Origin: Cycas panzhihuaensis
Taxonomy: Eukaryota > Cycadophyta
NCBI GenBank assembly: GCA_023213395.1
Contig: CM041465.1
Location: 20,336,001-20,400,000 of the forward strand
Reading direction: 5' to 3'
DNA length: 64,000 nucleotides
This document shows, one piece after another, positions 24,185 to 36,159 of the stretch. The position numbers and the translations under genes were made by a program. The notes beneath the pieces are model-generated. The model was given only the letters and a program-made list of their open reading frames with translations, made no database searches and was not told the DNA's origin. The number at the start of each line of letters is the position of its first letter. The stretch's first letter is position 1.

Positions 24185-24400
24185 AACATGATGCTTATGG
24201 AATAAATCATTGATGTAGATTTGGAGAAAGAGGATATTCCTAGAATTATTATGTTGGGAGCTAATTGTACTCCCCAAGAGATTGCTCAGTTTAAGGATCT
24301 ATTTTATGAGTTTCGCTCAATTTTTATATAGGGCTACAAAGATATACATGGCCTTGATCCCCAAGTCATTGGCACTCATCCATCCCCTTTGTAATGAGGA
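24185..24400 (+). pseudogene. A1 segment preceding RT (fragment)
   Basis: The frame reads GANCTPQEIAQFKDLFYEF, then GYKDIHGLDPQVIGTHP. It matches the B region ending SDMKGIDPSIITYNL, which leads directly into the RT fingers. In A1 the match stops near 24400 and no RT follows, which marks the left edge of a large deletion. Confidence 0.65.
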
Positions 24401-25330
24401 TAGACTATGCTTTTGAATCTTTTTCCCTTACCTAATGAGTTAAAACTATGGGTAAAGTCCTCTTCTTTTTGACTTCCTCTTACTTTTTACTAAGTGTTGC
24501 TATGTTTTTATGATAGATCCTACTCATAATCGTGTAAGTCTTTTGCTCTTTCTAGCATCTACACTAATTACAAGATTGTCATTACCATATCTGGATCTCT
24601 TTCTCTTTTGGGTTCTATACTTAAAGGAGAACTTGGGCCCCTAACCTTATTTTATTTTCATCCTAGAAAGAGAAATGCTTCCATTAGGTTTAAGTAGTTA
24701 ATATTTAGTTAAGATCATACTTTTATTTTCTATTTTGTTAACTAAGGGATTCCTTTTTGGTCACATATCACCAATTATTCTTTATTGTTTTCATTATCCT
24801 TAATTCCCTCTATTAATCTTTTGAAGTGGATACTCATTCAGTTGCCTTCCTTTTATGTTTGGAGATACTGTGATTTTGATCTCTTCTTTTCTCACAGTTT
24901 GATCCTTAAGGAGATTAGTCCCTTTTATTTTAGATTCTATTAAAAATGATAAATCCTTATTTTGTTGAGTAAAAGAGTTTCATAGGTGGATGATTATGAT
25001 CATTTTCTCATAAAAAGTGGAAGTGGAAGTAAAAAATATATATTGAAAAGAAGAAAAAATAAAGTAAAGTAAAAAGAGGTGAAAGGAAGATTATTATTAT
25101 CATCCTCTTGCAATCTAGGATAAGTCACATGATGGCTTTGTCCCCACTTATCTATCTATAGGTTGGGTTTAATTAGATAAGTCATTCGAGATTTATAGAT
25201 CTAGCCACTTAGGTCCACTTTGGCCTTAGTTACGATCAAACCCTACTTGACACCTTATTATTTTTATGATAATTATCTTTCTTACATTTCTTCTTCTTTC
25301 TTCACCATAATCAGAGATCTGCATTTATTA
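24401..25330 (+). other. A1 junction region before the second RNase H
   Basis: No RT, first RNase H, integrase or antisense PMD sequence is recognised. Some stretches faintly resemble the B segment about 43860-44340, which lies just upstream of the second RNase H. This would place the deletion between about 24400 and 24900. Confidence 0.4.
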
Positions 25331-25379
25331 TCATCTCCTTATTGATTAATTCTTGTACCTTCCTTTATTGATCATACAG

Positions 25380-25810
25380 TCTTCAAACTTTGATCCTATT
25401 ATTCCCATGACATTGAGTATCTTCATTAATAGAGGTAGTAGAAGAAACTTAGGACTGTCTACTTCTATTTGGGTGATTTATGACCAATCAACAAGTCCCC
25501 TCCTTTCTATGGGGCCTTTCATACCTAAGGTGACCAATAATGAAGCTAAATATCTTATTGTTATAGGAGACTTATTAGATGTTTCTCCCTTTTATATTGG
25601 ACCTATTACTATATATACTGACTCTTAGGTTGTAGTTTATTAATTAGTGGGATGTATCAGGTTCATTCCCCATGACTAATTCTCTTGCATCATTAGGCTT
25701 AATCATTATTATCTCTATTTGCTTTAGTTATCATTCAACATATACCTCATTCTCTTAACCTTGAAGCTAATGCTCGTGTTTCTTTGATCCTTGATGATTA
25801 TTTTAGTTGA
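25380..25810 (+). pseudogene. aRH: A1 second (archaeal-type) RNase H, broken
   Basis: Tat-lineage elements carry an extra RNase H thought to assist removal of the RNA template. Here the first motif reads SIFINRGSRRN, where B has YIFTDGRSHLN: the catalytic Asp has become Asn by a G-to-A change and two neighbours changed the same way. The second motif VTNNEAKYLIVIG keeps its Glu. The third reads IYTDS then a stop then VVV, with Asp kept. The C-terminal part near 25735-25805 reads QHIPHSLNLEANARVSLILD, where Asn occupies the last acidic position. It is the same domain as B 44341-44780. Confidence 0.75.
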
Positions 25811-25842
25811 CTTTCTTCTTTCTACTGGGGGGCACCCCACTT

Positions 25843-26559
25843 TAGAATAAGTATAAACTACCAGTCTAGAATGAGTCTAATGTATCACTCCATGATGAGT
25901 ATAAACTATTGGTTTGGGACAGTATAGATTTGAGTAATTTGAAGGCTAAGATGATAAGTAGGAGATTGAAATGAAGTATTTGAAAGGGATAGACCCATGT
26001 GGGAATCTTGTGCCATGGAGGATGTTGGCAGGGAGCAAGTCCCTAAAAGCCTCTTACCCTTAGAAGGAGACAAAGAGGAATCTAGTGTACTTAGATAGTT
26101 GGTTATTTATTAAGTGAGATTAGTTTTATTTGGTAAACAACACATTTTTGTTATGATATATTATATAAATGTGGGATATATACTATGTTTATATAATCCA
26201 TTAGGAGTATGATGTGAGTTATATGAGCTTCCTTTTGGAGATTTATATCACTCCATCTTCTACTTTTATAAACCTATTACTATTGGTTTTAGATGGTTTT
26301 AAGTTTATAAAAATGGGATAAGTAAATCTTTGACCTACTCCCTTTTGTCTTCTAGTTGTTTTCTTTTCTTTATCCTTCCTCATAATCCATTTCTTTCCTG
26401 AACCATACACTCTAGAATGAGTATAAACTATTATGTATATAGAATGACAAAAATCCAAAAGAAAAAAGTATATAACTATTAAAAAAAAAAAAGGCATAAA
26501 ATGATAAAATTTATTGCATGTTTCTTTAGACAATCAAGTAGATAAATGTATCATATACT
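25843..26559. other. Unassigned segment after A1
   Basis: Similarity to B ends near 25842. The segment contains the exact 16-bp direct repeat ATGAGTATAAACTATT at 25905-25920 and 26417-26432, and a related copy near 25850. No gene is recognised. It could be an inserted relic or the edge of a rearrangement. Confidence 0.45.
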
Positions 26560-28510
26560 CAATTAAAAAGGAAAATAAAGGGGAAAAGGGCTTTAGAGAT
26601 AATTCATATACAAGTTTTAAGAGAAAATGATTAATATATAAACATAATAACAAAAATATAGTACATCTATCACCTAGGTGATTCATGATATATATTGGAG
26701 TTTCACAAAATGCCTCTAATCACCCTCCTATCTCCCTATATAATAGATGATATACTCATCCCTCAGACTCCTAATGAGATCCCTTGGGGACACTTGGACC
26801 TACTCTCTCCCTCCTTCCTAAAGTCTCCCCATGTGTAGACTCACCATGAGGTGGAAGGTGGGGCCATCCCTACTAGACTATAGAAGTCAGTGATGGAGTA
26901 TATTTGGCTCCTACATAAGCCAATGTCATCCTATATAGGTGTTGTCTCTTATCTTTGCCTACCTTGAGCTCTAGCTCTTATGTCCTTAGCTCTTCCCTCA
27001 TGTCTATATATAGGTCTTGAGCCTAAAGTGCATGGATATAATAAGTAATATGATGTCTTAACAATCTACTATCCACTATGTTCCATAGTGGTGCCTCTTC
27101 TGATGTTGGAATGCAGGGGAAGATCACCTCCAAGGTCCTTTGGACCTCTCTTAAGGTCACTATCTCATCACCTAACTAATGAAAACATGTAATTCATGAT
27201 CAGTTCCTTAGAAGAAAAGGTCCTTAAAAAGTAAAGAAGCATGATGTGATGTAAGAAATAAATCAATTAAACAACATACCTGGTAATCCTCCTCCTACTG
27301 GCTCTACACTCAACACCTCCTCTACTGATGATACCTCTCCTCCCTACAGCTTATAGGAAACCCAATGAGTGTCTCTACCCTCTCCATCTTTACTCCCTCT
27401 ATCCCTACCCTGTCCATATGCTAATCTTAGCTCCATACTCTGTATAGAGCCTCCTCTCCCCTCCACATGTGCTCCACCTCCTCTCTTGAGTAACTGGTGA
27501 CTCCCTTTTACTCCACCACTAGACAAGGAACCTCCTCTCCCTCCTTGGACTTCCTCTCTACCACCTCTCTTGCCATCTCCTCCTCCATCTTACCCTCTCT
27601 GTCTCCTTCATCCAGTTGTGGGAGCCTCCTCTATTGTTGTCTTCTCTATGGCATCCATCTTATTATCACTCCAGATTGGCAACTCTACATAATCATCCTT
27701 CATAAGCTATCTCCTCGTCATCCTACTAAGGAGAGGGCTATGATTAATCCTTACCACTGTCACTGGCCTATTATGGATTTATGATCTCATGTGCAATCTA
27801 TTCATCCCTAAGTCTATCATTATTAACTCCTCTAGATCACCTCCTTGTATTATAAATAGAACATGATCATATAACTAGCACATTAGTATAGAGATGTATG
27901 AGAATTTTCCTCTCTCCATCCTCTTAATACTCAATAAATAGTGACTAATGCTATTTACTATGTACTGTACCTAGTTGATCTAGATCCCCTACTTGCATCT
28001 CCATACCACTTCTATCCACTAAGCCAAAATCCCTATGGAATTTTGGGTTCTGGTTATCCTATAAATGATAATAAGAGCAATGATCCTCCATGCTATCAAG
28101 ATGCCCTCTACTATCCTAATAACCTCCATTGAGATCCTATTTTGGTCTATTTGATTAGTAAATCCCATCATGTACTTATTGGATACCATCTAGGACTTCT
28201 CGTTTGTCACCCATATGAGTCTGACCCTCTCTCCATACCAACTAACCCCCAAGATCCTCCCCATGCACCTTGGAGTAATTTGAATCTCTCTAATAACTTG
28301 CACATAAAATACATTACATCCTAGGACCCAATAGATAATGAAATCATGTATAATCTTGTGCTCCATGATCAGTTGGGTGGATGCACTTACCCATGAGAGG
28401 CCATAAGCCCTCAAAATCCCCCATCCTACCTTATCTAACTAGCTCATGAGCTCCTTGATGGCCATACCCTCATTTTCCTACATCTCCACCCTCTCCAAGG
28501 CCTATATCAC
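26560..28510 (-). pseudogene. Antisense plant-mobile-domain-like gene, A-type copy (broken)
   Basis: Read on the minus strand, about 28480-28160 gives IIHDFIIYWVLGCNVFYV, then REIQITPRCMGRILGV. These align with B's IDIVLYWDKRRHVFHLP and GDVILTLGDVRRILGV. The latter has the character of the 'xxLTLxDVxxLLGLP' signature of plant mobile domain proteins, known both as plant host proteins (MAIN/MAIL1) and as passengers of transposable elements. The 3' part (about 27300-27600) is Gly/Ser/Arg-rich with few motifs. Homology to B begins near 26560, in what would be the gene's 3' untranslated end. Stops and frame changes are frequent. It lies next to A1 but on the opposite strand, and the element it belongs to is not certain. 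Confidence 0.6.
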
Positions 28511-29304
28511 ATCATTAAATCATGTCAATTTTGTTGTTTAATTTTAAAATTTTTTAATTTTTGGAGTTTAATTTACCAAAGGTTCAAAAGTATGGCTAGG
28601 TAATTAAAAACATGATTTCATAGTTGAAAAACGTGACTTCACAATAAAAAATATAACTTCCTTTGATAGTCCCAAATTTTGAAGTCATATTTTTCACTCT
28701 TAAATTATATTTTTTGTTGTTTAGTTATGTTTTTAGTATAGTGGCCATGATTTTTATACTATGTCACTACATTTTTCACTAATAAAAGAATATATAGTTT
28801 TAACTCACCAGGTATCTGGCTCTCTACTCCATCTTGCTAATGAAGATTTCTAATAGCCAACTCCCCATTAGAAAAAGCTCCTAATCACTCCAGAATATAA
28901 GAGAATAGTATTTAGATATATCATTTTCTCCTCCTTCCTCCCATAAGAATGAAATCCTTTTTCACCTATTTTCTTACATATAGGGAGTGGTTTTTCTCAG
29001 TTCTCATTGGCAAAATTTCTTCATTTCCTATGGGATCTATCAAAGTAAAATATGTTCATTCTCAATCATTATTCTTATCAAAATTACCTATAAATATCTA
29101 AAATTATATATATTTACTTTAATAAAGGTCAATTATTATTTCAATATGTGACTATGATCATTGGAGCTCATTTTCCCTTTGGAGATATGATCTATTACCT
29201 AGGTTCTTCCCTGCGTACTAATTCTTGGTATTTATCTCCAAAGGAACTACACTTTGAGCCTTATTTTGCCTGTTAATGAGTCTAAACTATGATAGGAACT
29301 ATAC
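28511..29304. other. Upstream side of the antisense gene, no coding seen
   Basis: The stretch 28590-28790 contains repeated ATG-TTTTT/CATGATTTTT motifs resembling part of the A-family LTR (18345-18440 and 29790-29860). No polypurine tract precedes the A2 LTR at 29305, so this is probably not the direct 3' end of the A2-type element. Confidence 0.5.
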
Positions 29305-31043
29305 TGTTTCACCAAAACCTAGCCTTTAATTCATTTCTAGTTTGTAGTTATAAAATTTTGATGTACTTTTTGTATGGTTTCATGGAAAATTAAAAGATGT
29401 ATTTGTTTGATTATGAATTGGGCCATGTTTTGATGAAAGGATATATGAATTTGATTTAATAAATTATGATAAATGATGGCATGACTTGTATTTTTTACTA
29501 TCATCTACTGATGACTTAAACTATGGCACTAAAGTTTTCTTCATAATTAATTTAACCTCATGCTTCCTTTAAAATTTGTTATTTTTATATTTTATCCTTG
29601 ATTTCACCCAATTTTGTTGTTTCTTGTTATTTTTGGGCTTGTATTTAATATCTTTCACCTTGTTCTGGGCTTATTTATTCATTTATAAACTTATTTTGTA
29701 CTTCAATTTTTACTTTTATATTAAGTTTTGACCTTTTTAGAACTAATTTTCACTTCCACACTTATCATATTTTTGGTGCTTCCAAAAACGTAACCTATCC
29801 TGTTTTTAGTATAAAGTCATATTTTTGTAGGTTGAAAAATATGATCGGTCATGTTTTTGACTATCATGCTTGTAAAACTCAACTAATATGTTGGAATTTT
29901 ACATGCCACCACCCAGATTTAGTGGTATTTGATCTCTTTGATGCCTAGGAATGATGTTGAGCTTTGTGTGATTTATTATAGAGATGTTAGTAGTGATTTT
30001 CCTCAAGTTTGTGTGGATTCTTTAGAGTTTTCTTAGAGATTTTTGAAGATTGTTGTTATGAGACTAAAAGTTAGATTTTTAAAAGACTTGTAGGTAAAAT
30101 TATGGAAGATTTTTGATGTTATATTGCTAATATTTGAATGTTGATGGTCTCAGCTTCAAGCTTTTGGATTTTTATCAAGGTTTCATGCTTTAAATTTCTT
30201 TCAATTAGGTAAGGTCTTTCCTATTGAGTTTCTAGCTTATTTTACAGTTTTTGAAGGTGTTTTTTCTCTCAAAAAATTCTCTTTTCTTTGGTTGATTGTT
30301 GCATTAATCTTCTATTTATTTTGGACTCTAAATTATATACTAAAAGATTAGCCCTTTATGGGGTTCCTTAAGGGTAGACTAGGGTGGAGCATGGCTATCT
30401 CTCAAGCACTCATCTAGTTATCCCTTCTCACTCTTCCATAGTAGTTTATATTTCAGTTAGTTTGCCACTCCTTTTATCATTATTGGGCTATAGTTTAGCC
30501 TACTTCGATTGTTGTTGTTCTCTTTTGATTTGCTTTTAGGTAAAGTTTATAGAAGAAAATTGATCAGTTGAAAAGAAAAATGTCATTGAGGTATTTATTG
30601 CAATAGGAAAGAAGTTTTTTCCTCATAATCTTACAGTTTCATTGATTTTCACTTCTAATTTGGTTTCTTCACCTTTCAAAAGAAAAGTTAAGACTATTAA
30701 TAAGAAAATGTCTCTAATTTTTCAATTTTACAAGGATTAAAAGATCTCTTTAGAGAATCTACTGCTCCAATCGTGATAGAGCCTTTAAAACTAGTTTTCT
30801 TTTGTTTTTGTAAAAGTTATGGTTCAGATTTATGATTTGCCTGTCATCTCATAGGTCTAAAAATTATTAGAGAATACTAGTAATATCTTCTAAAAAAATT
30901 ATATTTTCTTTTTGCACCATTCATCATATTTTTTCAAAGAATTAGTTACATGCATGAAAGATGAAATATGTTGACTTTACATGTTATTGATCTCTTTGGA
31001 AAACTTGCATAAAGATCATATAGTGTGTTTCAACTTTTGATAG
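29305..31043 (+). repeat. A2 5' LTR, first part
   Basis: It starts TGTTTCACCAAAACCTAGCC and aligns with A1 17891 to about 19605. It ends at the GATAG target site where B begins. The rest of the LTR resumes at 47879. Confidence 0.88.
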
Positions 31044-33755
31044 TATTTCCTGACTACCGGGAATGGATATGAATAGATCAAATCAGGTAAGCTCAGGTAT
31101 GCTTCTCCCTTTTCACTTGCATCATTTCATTAGAAAGGTTGACAGAAGTATTGCCTCTCTGCATGACTACTTGCTTTATTTGCGTGATTACTTTGCATTT
31201 TGTTGCCTATTCACACTGCCTGTCATATCATAAGCCTATGACGACCTAGCATGACCTACCTTTCTATAAGGTAGGCATCCCCATGGAACTATATGACCTT
31301 CCACACTGTCTCAGTTCCCTTTTTTGGTTCATATGACCTATTCATACCCTTACCTTAACTTTGTTTTGGGATATTTGTTTATCGATGTTTGCCCACCTCT
31401 GTCCAAGTGCTTTCTGGACTACCTCAGCCACCTAGATAGGAGGGCCAACCCCTCCTAGGCCTACCAAATCATCTCCTAAAGATCCCAAAACCTAGAATTC
31501 TGCCATTTTGGCTTTCTAGTCTCACACTGCAGTATCGCAAAGTTTACCACGGTGTGACTATCATCAGTTATTTTTTAAAATCTACTATGGCAATTTTTAC
31601 TTTTTTCACAAAATTGCCACATGGTCTCACATCCACCTCAACCCTATTTGCGCTCTATTCATCCTCTTAGGGATGGGGTGAGTATAAGTAGTCATACCCT
31701 CATCATTTTGAGGGGCTCTTAGGTCATTTTTTGCTCTCAAAGACAAGAATTTCTGCTGCAACTTCTGCTCACTAGCTCCTTCTGTCATAGGTGTTTCTAC
31801 AGGCCTGTGCTTCCTGCAACCTCAAGCTAGGACATGCCTGCAACTCTTTACTTCCATACTGGGAAGCCTCTCTCTAGGTTCCATCAAATATTTTTGGTGC
31901 TAATTCCTCCACAACTCGCCTAGCAGTGCTCCTTTTAGTTGTTTGTTGGATTTGTCTCCTGTAAACCCCTGCAGAGGCCCTCCTTCTTGTTGTTAACAGG
32001 CCCAAGTCTATCATGCATCTACCTAGTAGGTCTTCCCAACTCCTTTCTTCTATTTTTTGGTGAGTTACTCCCTGTTGGGACCCATTTTTTACTTTATTTA
32101 CTCATTTCCTTCAGTTTTCACCGTTGAAAAGCTATCTTTCCATTGTATCTTACTTGTTGCTTCTTGGCTCTGCTTTCCCTCCACTAGTTTTCTTCAAGAG
32201 AATAGCGAGAGAAGAGCCCCAAGGGTAATCCCTTTAGTCCTTCTCTCCAAGGGTAGCCCCCCTTTCAGTCCTTCTCTCCAAGGGTAATCCCTTCCCATCT
32301 TCTCTTCTCTCATCCTACGTTCTTCTTGAGATTACTAGGAGAGATTGAGCCCTAGGCCAGCACTGGATTATCAGCGTATGCAGCCACTTGTTGCACTAAT
32401 TCCAGGCCTGATCGCCTCTCGTTTGGACCCCCGTAGAGTCCCCTGTGTTGTTGGGCACCCCTTATCCTCATTAGCAAGGGTTTGGGCACTGGATTACTGC
32501 CCATAGCAACTCCACATCTCGCTTACCTCTCAACACTTTGTTGCTTTTCCTTTGGCATCTTTGGCTATCCTTAGTGGCTTCTACCCACTACCTTGCTGTG
32601 TCTATGAGTCATGTAGAGATTTTAGCAGAGGGTTAGCAATCCTGAGGCTTCCCTTGCACCATTTCACTTGGTGTTTAGCCTTATTTAAGAGAGGGTTTGT
32701 AGAGTTTATTATCGCAATCGTCTTTCTCTAACACTCTAATGTTAATAGCACTTATATATACTTGCATATACATAGATTGCCTCTTATAGCCCCTTCTTGG
32801 AAGAGATAGGTTTGTGCATGTGCAGGTTGCCATGGTCCTCTCACAAAGGTATTAAGCACTTGGATCCGGGTAAGGTTTCTTTTGTTTTGCTCTTTGCTTT
32901 CATTTTTGTTTCCTTTCTTTTGTTCCTTTTGCAAGGGGAAGGTAAGGTAGCCCCTCCATCATCTGTGGGTTTGGTGAGGATGTGCGTGATATGTGGATGA
33001 GGTCTCCTATCGGCCGCTACCCTCCCAGGTACGTACTTCTTTCTCTTGCCCTCGCTTTCCTTTTCACACTTTTAGTTATGGTCTATACATTAGTTAAATA
33101 GGTCAAACATAAAAGAGAAAAGGAAATTAACATCTTTTACTCGCATTTATATATTTACGCTTTACACACCATATTCACTTAGGGAAAGGACTTTAGGAGA
33201 TTTTCCCTTCACCTTTTCCTTAGCATGCAAACCCAATCCTCACCCCTTTTGGCTTGGTTTTTTTTGTTTGATTTTGTTTACTTGCATCTGCCATATCACT
33301 CTCACCTTCTTGGTTGAACCATTAAGGGAGATTTTGGGATTGTTGTCTGCTCCCACTTCCTTCTCCTCTTCTCAGATCTATTTGCTTGGCCAAATAACCA
33401 AGAAGATCCTAGCTGCACTATAGGCTATTGCCTTCCTTGCTCCCGCTTGTTTCCCTCCATCATAGGGAAACCCTTGAGGATTCTCTTCCTCCCCTTTCGG
33501 CCATCCAAGGGTGGGAGGACTTTCCTCCTAGGTCTATCCAGGCTATCTCTCTCACTTTTCCCCTTCCTCTTTGAGGTGGGGAACCACTCTCAGGTAGTTG
33601 GGTATCATCCGCAGGTCCCGAACTCATGCTCTGGCACATGGGGCACCCTGCGTAGTACTCGCTTCTCTTATAGGTTTCCATCCGCACCCCTGATACCGCT
33701 ATTGATCATCATTATTCCTACTCAGCTAGGTGATTATCCCGTAGATGCACATCCA
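31044..33755 (+). repeat. B 5' LTR
   Basis: It starts TATTTCC (TGTTTC in the partner LTR) and ends GCACATCCA. It aligns with 45190-47873 throughout. Around 32216-32292 the block CTCTCCAAGGGTA(A/G) is tandemly repeated; the 3' LTR has one unit less and a different insert there. A GC-richer composition than the host DNA is evident. Confidence 0.92.
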
Positions 33756-33756
33756 C

Positions 33757-33780
33757 TAGCAACTATACTGGGGACTTGCC
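33757..33780 (+). other. B primer-binding site
   Basis: AACTATACTGGGGACTTGCC (from 33761) follows the LTR by a few bases. The first triplet is TAG where TGG is expected for pairing with a tRNA CCA end. The form matches A1, A2 and C and is of the Tat/Ogre kind. Confidence 0.8.
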
Positions 33781-33961
33781 AATAAGGGAGCTAGTTCTCA
33801 TCCCTTCCTGTTGATACTATTACCTTTTAGTAGTTTTCTCCACTTTATCTCCTTTGTTGGGTAGCCCCCAATGCGCACACCTTGTGTCCTTTTCCTTCTT
33901 CTAAAGTGTTGGCAAGCTTTGTATGTGATACTTCTCTTATTGCCTACATGGTTTACCTCCA

Positions 33962-36105
33962 TTGTTAGAAGATCCCAGGTATCATCCACTTTCATCGTTG
34001 GATTCCAATTCAACCATGGAAGGATACCCTTCTGATTGGGCCTATCACGCCTTTGCCTCGGGAACTCATGAGTTCCCCGCATCCATTCTAGGATCCACCC
34101 AAGAGGGTGATGATCCTATCTACTATCTGGGTGATCAACATAACCCCCTTGACACCCATCCTTCTACTCATATGATAGAAGGCCTATCTCCTCTCGAGGT
34201 TCACCATCTAGTTGGTGATTCTTATGAGGAGCACCCTGAGGGGTCTACGTCATTAGAGGTCCCATCTACCTCTTATGATCACGTAGATACCCCTCCCGCT
34301 GACGTGGTTGAAACTATTAGCAAGTGCTTTCAAGCAGCTCATCTTCAATCGCGTCCCAGGTGGTTTGAAGATGTTCTGCGTGGTGGAGTATCTTCTTCAT
34401 CTGCTCCTATCTCACCTTCTTCATCTGCACCTGCGCCTCTTACAATGAGTAACCCTTTCATTCCTATGCTTTTATCCTGCTCCATTCCTACACCAACCTT
34501 GGGGGCAAATGTTGCACCTTCCATTCCTCGTCATGGTCCTAGTTCTTCAGGACCCTCTCGCGGTATGTCTTTCTCCCAACTTGGGGTTAGCATACCTTTT
34601 CTGAGTTAAGCAAATGTGCCACATCCTAACATGGCACATGCATTTCCTAGTAGGCCTAGAGGTTCTACTAACGCTACTACCACTAGTCATGTGGGATCTG
34701 CTCCTACATATCCTCAAAACCAACTTAATAGTTCTTCTCTTTATATACCCCTAGGTTATACCTCTCAACCTTCAGGACAGGGTAAAGGGAACCACCTTCT
34801 AGCTTATAGGGTAGACCTACCACATCCATATGGGGTTGCACCACCCACGGGTGGCCCATATGGACAAAACCTGGTCCCACACCCTCCTTTTCCACCATCT
34901 AGTGTAGCCTCTTAACTGCGCCTTCACAAGGGAACCTAGCTTCCTTTCAGGGCACCTACCCCCAAGTCCCTTTTCAGTAAGGGGCGCATCCTTAAGGAGG
35001 GATGGGTTTACTACCTCCATCCGTTCCTTGCCCTTTACCTCCTACTTCGTTTGTCGATCCTATGGTCCAGACAAGGGCACGTCCCTTCATGGATTATAGA
35101 TTGACACCACTATCTGTCGAGGCATTAAGAACTAACTTATTGCCTCATCCTCTCGAAGTTCCCAAATTTGACGAAACTTGCTTGCAAGACCTAGCAGAGC
35201 ACATCTATGGCTTTTCTATGGAGTGTATTAATTACTGGGACTATGACCACATCTTGATGAAATTATTCCCTCGATCTTTACAAGGCAATGCCCTTAAGTG
35301 GTTTTATCACCTTCCAGCTCATTCCATTTTCTCGTTCCAGCAACTTGTGGATGAGTTCATCAATTATTTTGATGTTGCTTGCCCATTTGAAAGTGGAATG
35401 AAATCTCTTCTATCACTCAAACAAGGTCACGATGAAATGAATCGTGACTTTGTGTGGTGGTTCCATGACCTTCTTCATTCCACTAAGGCTACATTGCCCG
35501 AGGAATTGAAGAGGGACCTCTTCGTTAACGCACTTCACCCTAAAGTACATGTAGAAGTCCTTAAAATGGGGGTGACTACATGCGACTCCGCTATTGCAAA
35601 GTGCTTAGTGCTTGAGGCTATTGAGATCCAGGCTAGACTTAAGAAGCCTCTCAAGCCCTCACAATGACGTGAGGCACCACCTCCAACTAAAGAGACTAAA
35701 CCCCAATAATCTTCTAGGTCTTCTTCTCATCCAATTGAGAAGATCCTAGATCCACTTACATCTGCTATACGTTCATTTAAACGTACGATGAAGGAACTTA
35801 AACTACAAGCTCCTTCATCACCAACTTCTAATAAACAAATTTAGTAAGCTACCCAAGCTTCCCTCCCTAGGAATGGTAATGCCCAGTCTTCTCAAGTGAA
35901 GAAACTAGATTTCTCACTTGAGAAGAAGTGGTGTTCCATTCATGGGGAGTGTTTCCATGATGACTCACGTTATAGGGCCCAACATCCTAGGGATGCCCCT
36001 CAACATGATTCATCCTCTAAACGGGCCTCAACGCCTAATCTAGACCAACCGGTCCACAAGGATCTGTTCCCCAAGCATGGGGAACGTGATCGTAATACTT
36101 AGTCC
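33962..36105 (+). pseudogene. B gag (broken)
   Basis: A long Tat-type gag with a Ser/Pro/Thr-rich N-terminal half (33962-34915, about 310 codons with one stop) and a conserved core (35002-35667). Core motifs are VPKFDETCLQDLAEHIYGFS, NALKWFYHLPAHSIFSFQQL, RDFVWWFHDLLHSTKATLPE and LKRDLFVNALHPKVHVEVLK. The two halves are in different frames, so one indel lies between 34915 and 35002. A zinc-knuckle-like WCSIHGECFHDDSRY near 35930 has the C-x2-H-x4-H spacing with Tyr where the last Cys belongs. The start codon is unclear: the conserved beginning (LEDPRYHPLSS) is preceded by TTG and not ATG. C carries the same gag. Confidence 0.88.
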
Positions 36106-36159
36106 AAAAATAACTGGAACTAGGGAAGATCACTGAATTCTCGTCCTTCTCACGATAAG

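Larger units (their letters stand above)
17891..25842 (+). mobile_element. Element A1: Tat/Ogre-type gypsy relic lacking RT, RNase H and integrase
   Basis: A1 begins with a 2.4-kb LTR, followed by a primer site of the same type as in A2, B and C, then gag, protease, the segment just before RT, and a Tat-type second RNase H. The RT, first RNase H and integrase present in B are missing between about 24400 and 24900. Similarity to B continues past the second RNase H to a G-run/C-run motif near 25826-25842 and is lost there, so the 3' end of A1 is missing or displaced. No target-site duplication or 3' LTR could be assigned. All frames are broken. Confidence 0.75.
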
